Source: Demequinaceae bacterium UBA4004 (GTDB lineage: Bacteria > Actinomycetota > Actinomycetes > Actinomycetales > Demequinaceae). From it: DNA of 10,654 nucleotides. Each line of letters begins with the position of its first letter. Positions within the stretch are counted from its first letter, which is position 1. The translations under genes and the position numbers were made by a program. The notes under the pieces were generated by a model. That model was not told where the DNA came from. It saw only the letters and a list, made by a program, of their open reading frames with translations, and did no database searches. Where the stretch lies: positions 8,874 through 19,527 of the forward strand of contig DGBM01000265.1 of the NCBI GenBank assembly GCA_002384765.1. The letters run 5' to 3'. This document shows, piece after piece, positions 6,015 through 10,654 of the stretch.

Positions 6015-6679
6015 GAGATGTGCTCCTTTGAGAGGGGATCGGTCGTGTTTGCAGGAACGAGGCCGGCAAGCGCCTCTTTGGTCGCCTCCGGGCGCGGGTA
6101 CAGAATGCCGGTGATGCCGAGTCGCTCGACCGCCTCGATGTTTGCCGCGCCGTCGTCGACGAGGACGACCTCCGCGGCGGTGAAGCCGAGCCGTTCGAGG
6201 GCCAGCTCGTAGATCTGGGGTTGGGGCTTGCGCAGCCCGACCTCGCTCGAGATGAAGACGACGTCGAAGAATGCGAGGAACTCGTCGGGGTTGTGGGTGC
6301 CCCAGCTGTTGGAGATCATCGCGAGACGTATGCCGCCGGCCCGGAGCCGCTCGACCAGCTCGATCCTGCGCGGCTCGGATCCATCGTCGCGAAGATCCCG
6401 CCGAGGTGGTCTGCCTCTGGGACCGGTCCGCCCTCGAAGGACCGCAGCTCGGGGTTCAACTTCGCGTTGAAGTCCGGGAGGGTCGGCTCGCCGTCCTCGA
6501 GGCGGTGGAGAGGGGTGCCGGCAGGGCCGGCAGGTGCCGACCGGGACAGCCTGGCCTTGAGCACCGGGGAGAACGACTGCGGATCGATGTCCACGCGCAT
6601 CGTCCAGGCCTCGACGGGACCTGCGGGTCGGGGTCGTGAGGACTCCGCCGTACTCGACGAGGACACCGCGGACGCTCAC
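6011..6679 (-). pseudogene. HAD-superfamily hydrolase, two compensating frameshifts and Asp-to-Glu in motif I
   Basis: The GTG at 6679 (GGAGG six bases upstream) begins VRGVLVEYGGVLTTPTR, a HAD motif I in which the nucleophile Asp is replaced by Glu. Near 6625-6645 the reading moves to another frame, which carries the cap region: VEAWTMRVDIDPQSFSPVLK, TPLHRLEDGE and FNAKLNPELRSFEGG. Near 6376-6383 it returns to the first frame for the rest: ELVERLRAGGIRLAMISNSW (motif II), GLRKPQPQIYELALERLG (motif III Lys) and VLVDDGAANIEAVE (motif IV). Its closest look-alikes in memory are the epoxide-hydrolase N-terminal / ACAD10-type phosphatases. A continuous frame stays open across all 222 codons, but its middle third is nonsense. 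The start overlaps the upstream remnant by GTGA and the stop overlaps the FabG start. Two shifts plus a lost nucleophile argue for real decay. Confidence 0.82.
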
Positions 6680-7080
6680 CGACCCTCCTCCGTGTCCTCG
6701 ATGCGTCGCTGCATCTTGTTCATGCCGTCCAGCCAGGCGTCGGGGCCGCGACGCCCGGAATGCGTAGTACTCCCGGACCCGAGGGTGGGGCAGGATGAAC
6801 AGGTCGTCGGCCTGGATACCCTGCCCTGCCAGACCGCCTCCGCGCCGGCCCCCGGCGTGGGGCCCTCGTCATGGCTGAGGAGGGACTGCAGCGGCACCGA
6901 CCCGTCGAGCACCCGCATCTGGACGCCCTGGAGACAGATTGCCTGGACGACGATGCCGCGGTGGCGGTGGGTCGCGCTCAGCCACTCGGCGAAGGCCCCG
7001 GTGCCGCGCTTGGTGACGGAGTAGGGCGCCGACCGAAGCTGCCCCACGGTGAGTCGGCACGAGGACAGCACGGTCCCGAC
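6676..7080 (-). pseudogene. Short-chain dehydrogenase, C-terminal remnant with frameshifts
   Basis: This keeps only the second half of an SDR. RSAPYSVTK holds the catalytic Tyr (codon 7023-7021) and Lys (codon 7011-7009). It is followed by AFAEWLSATHRHRGIVVQAI and QGVQMRVLDGSVPLQSLLSH. After AVWQG (ending 6823) the true continuation is in another frame: QADDLFILPHPRVREYYAFR. The reading then returns to the first frame at about 6756 for GPDAWLDGMNKMQRRIE and the stop. The cofactor-binding half (about 140 residues) is missing; upstream of ~7080 nothing resembles an SDR, and the crotonase gene ends at 7155. A deletion of about 400 bp plus two shifts explains this. Its stop overlaps the start of the HAD gene by GTGA, so the operon layout survives although the protein does not. 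Confidence 0.78.
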
Positions 7081-7154
7081 CCACAGGCACGCTCTGCTGG
7101 CGCGGTGTGCGGTGCACAGTCGCGCGTGCGCCGCACTCCGCCCGGGCCGATTCA

Positions 7155-7889
7155 CTACGCCTTGCGGCGCATCGACCACATCTGGCTTGGTCGTTCCGCC
7201 TGGACAGCAACGTCCCAGCTGAGGGATGCCGGGGCGGTTTCCATCCTGAATGACCGGACCACCGCTCGACCCAGATCAGGGTCGCCAGCAACTCTGTGCG
7301 CCAGCTCCATGGCTCGGGCCTCGACATCCTCCTCCTCGACCGCATCCCACGCCAACCCGAGCTGAACAGCCCTCTCGCCGTTGATCTCCTCGCCGAACAC
7401 CGCCATCGCGGCAGCAGCCTCACGACCTGCGACCCGCGACAACAACGAGATGTGACCGCCCCCTGGATGAATCCCGAGGCCCGTGAACCCGGAGAACAGC
7501 CGGGTCTGGCGACCGACGACACGCAGGTCGGTGGCCAGGGCAAGGTTGAATCCAGCACCCACGGCAGCACCTCGGACCGCCGCAATGGTCGGGACCTTAA
7601 CCGCGCCGACCCGGACGAAGGAGGCGTAGATGTCGCTCAGCGCGGCGTACGTCTCCTCACTGGCCGGATCGTTAGCCGCACCAGCCAGCGTCCCAAGGTC
7701 TGCGCCAGCACAGAACGACCTACCGTTGCCCTGCACGACGACCGCACCGACACCTGGGTCTCTGTCCGCCTCGTCCAGGACTTCGACGAGATCGCGGGCC
7801 ATCGACAACGTTAAGGCGTTACGACGCGCCGGTGCATCAAGCGTGACCACCGCCACGCCGTCCTCCTTGCGCAGCTGTACCTCGCTCAT
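7155..7889 (-). CDS. Enoyl-CoA hydratase/isomerase (crotonase) family protein lacking both catalytic Glu
   Basis: This 244-residue crotonase-fold protein is read from ATG 7889, which overlaps the upstream stop by ATGA and has GGGAGGAG in front. Oxyanion-hole elements are present: NGRSFCAGADL (about 55-65) and VRGAAVGAGFNLAL (105-118). However, the two acid/base glutamates of classical hydratases are not there: the position of rat Glu144 reads Asn115 (GFNLAL rather than GCELA) and that of Glu164 reads Phe135 (FTGLGIHPGGGH). LGIHPGGGH is a form seen in several actinobacterial EchA proteins. The enzyme may therefore be an isomerase, a hydrolase or a thioester-activated lyase rather than a hydratase, leaving hydration to MaoC. 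Reading is open and normal in length. The reaction is unknown. Confidence 0.92.
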   Translation of the reverse strand: MSEVQLRKEDGVAVVTLDAPARRNALTLSMARDLVEVLDEADRDPGVGAVVVQGNGRSFCAGADLGTLAGAANDPASEETYAALSDIYASFVRVGAVKVPTIAAVRGAAVGAGFNLALATDLRVVGRQTRLFSGFTGLGIHPGGGHISLLSRVAGREAAAAMAVFGEEINGERAVQLGLAWDAVEEEDVEARAMELAHRVAGDPDLGRAVVRSFRMETAPASLSWDVAVQAERPSQMWSMRRKA

Positions 7890-9076
7890 GCGTTCTCCTC
7901 CCAATCTGCCACTGCACCAGAGGCGAGCAGCTCGTCAATCCCGGTTGGGGTGAGTCCGGCCTCCGCCAGCACCTCCCGGGTGTGGGCCCCCGGGTGGGTC
8001 ACCACCTCGCCTCTCGTCGTTTCCCAGCCGACCATGCGCGGCAGCGGACCGACAGCGGTGTCGTCGGCGACGAAGCCCGCCTGCTTCCCTGCGGCGAACG
8101 CCTCGGCAATGGACCGCACGGGAGCGACCGCGGTGTCGACGTCCGCGAACCTGCGCAGCCACCCCGCAAGGGTGTCCGCGGCGAAGGCCTCCTCGAATGC
8201 GTGACGCACCTCGGGCCAGCGTTCGGGGTCGGCGTGCGCCGTAACAAGCTCCGGGTGGCCGATCGCCTCGCAGAGGTTGACGTAGAACTTCGGCTCCAGG
8301 GCTGCCACGGACAGCCATCGACCGTCTGCCGTCTGGTAGCAGTCGTAGAACGGCACGGCGCCCGACAGCATGCCTCCACCCCATGACGGATCGGGCGCGC
8401 CGGACACCGTCCAGGCGTGGGGTGTCTGCAGCAGGCCGAGCAAGCCCTCATACATGGAGACATCGACGTAGCAACCGCGACCCGTGGCCGAACGGCCCTG
8501 GAGCGCAGCCACGATGCCGAACGCCGCGAGCAGGCCCCCGGCCGCGAAGTCCGCAACGGCATTGACCGGGATGCCGGGGCGCTGTCCCGGACGGGTCGTG
8601 GCCGAGAGCAGCCCCGACTCTGCCAGGTAGTTCAGGTCGTGCCCCGCCCGCAGGGCCAGTTCACCGCGCTGTCCGTAGCCGCTCAACGAGCAGTACACGA
8701 TGCTCGGGTTGCGTGAGCGGACGTCGTGGTACCCCACGCCCAGCCGGTCGCAGGTTCCCGGTCGGAAGCCCTCCAGGAACACGTCGGCTCGACTGGCGAG
8801 CTCCAGGACCACATCCTTTCCACCCTCGGACTTCAGGTCGACGACGATGGAGCGACGCGAGCGGTAGAGCGGGTTGATCCCGAGCTGCCGGGCCTGCGCT
8901 CCACCGAGGTATGGCAGGTCCTCCAGCCCGGAGCCCTCCCTCTTGGTGGCCGGCGGCTCGACGGTGACGACATCGGCACCCAGATCTCCGAGAAGCATGG
9001 TGGCGAAGGGCCCCGGAGCGAGCGCGCTCAGGTCCACGACCCGCACACCCGCGAGAGGCCCCTTCCCGGCCGTCAT
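7886..9076 (-). CDS. Alpha-methylacyl-CoA racemase-like / family III CoA-transferase (CaiB/BaiF)
   Basis: The protein has 396 residues from ATG 9076, which overlaps the preceding dehydrogenase stop (ATGA) and follows GAGGGGG. An in-frame upstream extension to 9172 exists but lacks a ribosome binding site and would run into the dehydrogenase gene. The N-terminal VRVVDLSALAPGPFATMLLG and DLGADVVTVEPP are the CaiB/BaiF signature. AGHDLNYLAESG gives His146 and Asp147, VADFAAGG gives Asp176, and ALEPKFY gives Glu261. The spacings His+30=Asp and His+115=Glu equal those of M. tuberculosis MCR (His126, Asp156, Glu241), so the whole racemase set is kept. I favour epimerisation of a 2-methylacyl-CoA, allowing entry of both isomers into beta-oxidation; Asp147 alone would also permit CoA transfer. 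Confidence 0.93.
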   Translation of the reverse strand: MTAGKGPLAGVRVVDLSALAPGPFATMLLGDLGADVVTVEPPATKREGSGLEDLPYLGGAQARQLGINPLYRSRRSIVVDLKSEGGKDVVLELASRADVFLEGFRPGTCDRLGVGYHDVRSRNPSIVYCSLSGYGQRGELALRAGHDLNYLAESGLLSATTRPGQRPGIPVNAVADFAAGGLLAAFGIVAALQGRSATGRGCYVDVSMYEGLLGLLQTPHAWTVSGAPDPSWGGGMLSGAVPFYDCYQTADGRWLSVAALEPKFYVNLCEAIGHPELVTAHADPERWPEVRHAFEEAFAADTLAGWLRRFADVDTAVAPVRSIAEAFAAGKQAGFVADDTAVGPLPRMVGWETTRGEVVTHPGAHTREVLAEAGLTPTGIDELLASGAVADWEENA

Positions 9077-10086
9077 GATGCCCCCTCGACGAAGAGCTGG
9101 TCCGCGATGCGGCGCCGGTGCCATTGGGGACTTCCGTAGGCCTGTTCGAGGGCCTTGCCCCGCTTGAGCCACATGTGCAGATCATGTTCCCAAGTGAATC
9201 CGATGCCGCCGTGGCACTGGAGGGCATGCTCGTTCGCCGACGCCTCCGCTTGGGACGCGCTGACCTTGGCAACGCTGGCAGCCACATGAGCCGCGTCGGA
9301 GTGGGTGGCGACAAGGTGCGCCGACGACCACACGGCCGGGTGTGCCGTCTCGACGAGAAGGTGCGCCTCGGCCAGTCGGTGCTTCACGGCCTGGAAGGAT
9401 CCAATGGGACGCCCGAACTGGTCCCGGCCCTTGACATAGGCGACTGTTGTCTCGATCAGGTGCGTGGCTATCCCCAGCAGGAAGGCCGCGGTCATGATGG
9501 CGGCCCGGTCCAGCAGGCGTTCAACGGCCTCCCGGTCGCCGAGCATCCGGCTGTCATCCCCCGGGTCGGCCTCAACCGAGGCCACCCGCCTGCTCTTGTC
9601 AACAACGGGCTGCTCCTCGGCCGTGAAGCGCCCGGCCGGGACGGCGTGAAGCTGGCCATCGGCCACCATGATGAGCACATCCGCATCCCCTGCGCCGACC
9701 ACGAGGCTCTGGCCCTCGAGCTGGATCGTCGCCCTGGCCTCACCTGCCGCCAGTGCCGGCAACCAGCGTTCGCGCTGGCTCGGCGTGCCGTGCTCGGCCA
9801 GGGTAAGGGCGGCGACCGAGGACTCCAGCAGTGGAACCGGCAGGGCCACCCGTCCGCACTCCTCCAGGATGAGCGCCACTTCGAGGTCACCGACTCCGAG
9901 GCCCCCGTGCTCCGCGGGCACGGCAAGACCGAAGAAGCCCATCTCGGCGAGTCTCTCTCGCAGGCGCTCGTCCGGAGCCGGGGAGTCCCAGGCAGCACGT
10001 ACGACGGACGGCGGGCAGGCGTCAGCCAGGAACTCTCGTGCACCTGTGGCAAGGCTCCGTTGCTCTGGCGTGAGGTCTAGCTCCAT
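9073..10086 (-). CDS. Acyl-CoA dehydrogenase, short (337 aa) FadE-type subunit
   Basis: This FAD-dependent dehydrogenase-family protein begins at ATG 10086 with AAGGAG upstream and overlaps the previous gene by 10 bp. The N-terminal helical domain (LDLTPEQRSLATGAREFLAD; GFFGLAVPAEHGGLGVGDLE) is typical. The beta domain (about 115-180) is short and lacks the usual long Ser/Thr loop that packs on the flavin. The C-terminal domain has GRDQFGRPIGSFQAVKHRLA (220-239) and CHGGIGFTWEHDLHMWLKR (291-309). At 337 residues it is below the usual 370-400. Short dehydrogenases encoded beside a second one form alpha2beta2 heterotetramers in steroid catabolism (FadE/ChsE pairs), with catalysis shared between subunits. 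The tandem with the gene at 10077-10654 suggests the same here; pairing is inferred. Confidence 0.92.
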   Translation of the reverse strand: MELDLTPEQRSLATGAREFLADACPPSVVRAAWDSPAPDERLRERLAEMGFFGLAVPAEHGGLGVGDLEVALILEECGRVALPVPLLESSVAALTLAEHGTPSQRERWLPALAAGEARATIQLEGQSLVVGAGDADVLIMVADGQLHAVPAGRFTAEEQPVVDKSRRVASVEADPGDDSRMLGDREAVERLLDRAAIMTAAFLLGIATHLIETTVAYVKGRDQFGRPIGSFQAVKHRLAEAHLLVETAHPAVWSSAHLVATHSDAAHVAASVAKVSASQAEASANEHALQCHGGIGFTWEHDLHMWLKRGKALEQAYGSPQWHRRRIADQLFVEGAS

Positions 10087-10654
10087 CGACGCTCCTTAGG
10101 CAGGCCCAGAAGACGCTCTGAGATGATGTTCTTCTGGATCTCGCTGGTCCCGGCAAAGATGCGCGAAGCCCGCGCGTGCCAGTACCGGCGGTGAAAACGG
10201 TTGCCGACGAGCGCGAGAGGCCCGTCGTCGAGTTCGGCCCACGGGCCGAGGATGTCGATGGCGGTCTCGAAGATCCGAGCCTCCATCTCCGACCAGTACA
10301 GCTTGACCAGGCTCGAATCGGAGCCGAGTTCCTCTCCGGCGGACAGCCTCGTGACGACGTTCTGCATGTACCGCTGGTACACCTGAGCCTCAACGAAGCG
10401 CGCGGCGACTGCATCCCGGACGACAGGGTCATCGCCCCTTCCCGCGCGGAACGCGATCTGCACCAACTCTTCCACGTCCCGTGTGAACCTCACGTGATCA
10501 CCGAGGCCGGTGCCCCGCTCAAAGCCCAGGGTTGCCATGGCGACGCGCCAACCGTCCCCGATCTCGCCGACGACGTGCTTCGTCGGCACCCTGACGTCCG
10601 TGAAGAACACCTCGGCGAACCCTTCCTCACCGTGGAGCTGTCGGATGGGCCGCA
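10077..10654 (-). CDS. Acyl-CoA dehydrogenase, C-terminal 191 residues (5' end outside window)
   Basis: The reading frame is open from the window edge to a TAG at 10079-10077. It enters in the middle beta-domain (RPIRQLHGEEGFAEVFFTDV) and continues with VPTKHVVGEIGDGWRVAMAT, the strand and loop before the C-terminal helices. The C-terminus has RASRIFAGTSEIQKNIISER and LLGLPKE, the AGTSEIQ form of actinobacterial FadE proteins; the position of the MCAD catalytic Glu376 reads Ala, as in relatives with the base elsewhere or in a partner subunit. It overlaps the next dehydrogenase by 10 bp, so the two are translationally coupled and probably form one heteromeric enzyme. The start and promoter are not in this window. 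Confidence 0.93.
   Translation of the reverse strand, partial: RPIRQLHGEEGFAEVFFTDVRVPTKHVVGEIGDGWRVAMATLGFERGTGLGDHVRFTRDVEELVQIAFRAGRGDDPVVRDAVAARFVEAQVYQRYMQNVVTRLSAGEELGSDSSLVKLYWSEMEARIFETAIDILGPWAELDDGPLALVGNRFHRRYWHARASRIFAGTSEIQKNIISERLLGLPKERRWS

Noticed and set aside
6221..7024. Plus-strand open frame of 267 codons over the HAD and SDR remnants
   Set aside because: Low-complexity Arg/Pro/Ser-rich translation without motifs; the minus strand carries HAD and SDR motifs over the same bases.
7080..7154. Possible small gene between the crotonase and the SDR remnant
   Set aside because: No start with a ribosome binding site and no motif; best explained as deletion junction DNA.
9118..10080. 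Plus-strand open frame of 320 codons opposite the short acyl-CoA dehydrogenase
   Set aside because: Antisense shadow created by third-position GC bias; no recognisable domain, and the minus strand has clear dehydrogenase motifs.
1..10654. CRISPR arrays, tRNA or rRNA genes, tandem repeats
   Set aside because: No regularly spaced direct repeats, no cloverleaf or rRNA-like sequence, and no tandem array were seen on reading both strands.

Overview
The window is high-GC DNA with actinobacterial character: G/C-biased third codon positions, GTG and TTG starts, GGAGG-type ribosome binding sites, and many 4-bp ATGA or GTGA gene overlaps. It holds an acyl-CoA catabolic (beta-oxidation-type) cluster. 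Every metabolic gene lies on the minus strand. The only plus-strand coding signal is a mobile-element scar at 2235-3047. No RNA gene and no CRISPR array was seen. The genus cannot be fixed from sequence alone; a Nocardioides, Pseudonocardia, Rhodococcus or Mycobacterium relative is a guess.

In transcription order (right to left), the right block (about 10654 down to 4195) reads: an acyl-CoA dehydrogenase cut by the window edge, a second short acyl-CoA dehydrogenase, an alpha-methylacyl-CoA racemase / family III CoA-transferase, a crotonase-fold protein, an SDR remnant, a HAD-hydrolase pseudogene, a FabG-like SDR, a MaoC hydratase, a short remnant that may be the start of an aminoglycoside-phosphotransferase-like kinase, and a CitE/HpcH-type CoA-ester lyase pseudogene. 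Neighbours mostly overlap by 4-10 bp, so this was one translationally coupled operon whose promoter lies outside the window.

The middle (4195 to 1822) holds a FadR-type GntR regulator on the minus strand. Its promoter is bracketed by a perfect inverted repeat, and a hairpin follows its stop. Upstream of the thiolase lies a degenerate plus-strand segment: an integrase-like N-terminal fragment joined to the last ~140 codons of an IS256-family transposase. The left block (1821 to 1) encodes an intact SCP-x-type thiolase, a collapsed MaoC-type dehydratase remnant, and the N-terminal part of an SDR that runs off the window.

Together the intact genes cover alpha-methyl epimerisation or CoA transfer, alpha,beta-dehydrogenation, hydration, 3-hydroxyacyl oxidation and thiolysis. 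This is the gene set expected for a methyl-branched or alicyclic acyl-CoA, such as a steroid side chain or isoprenoid acid; the actual substrate is not readable. The notable overall feature is decay: at least five metabolic genes (330-626, 4195-4515, 4664-4798, 6011-6679, 6676-7080) and both mobile-element pieces carry frameshifts, truncations or internal deletions, interleaved with perfectly open genes.
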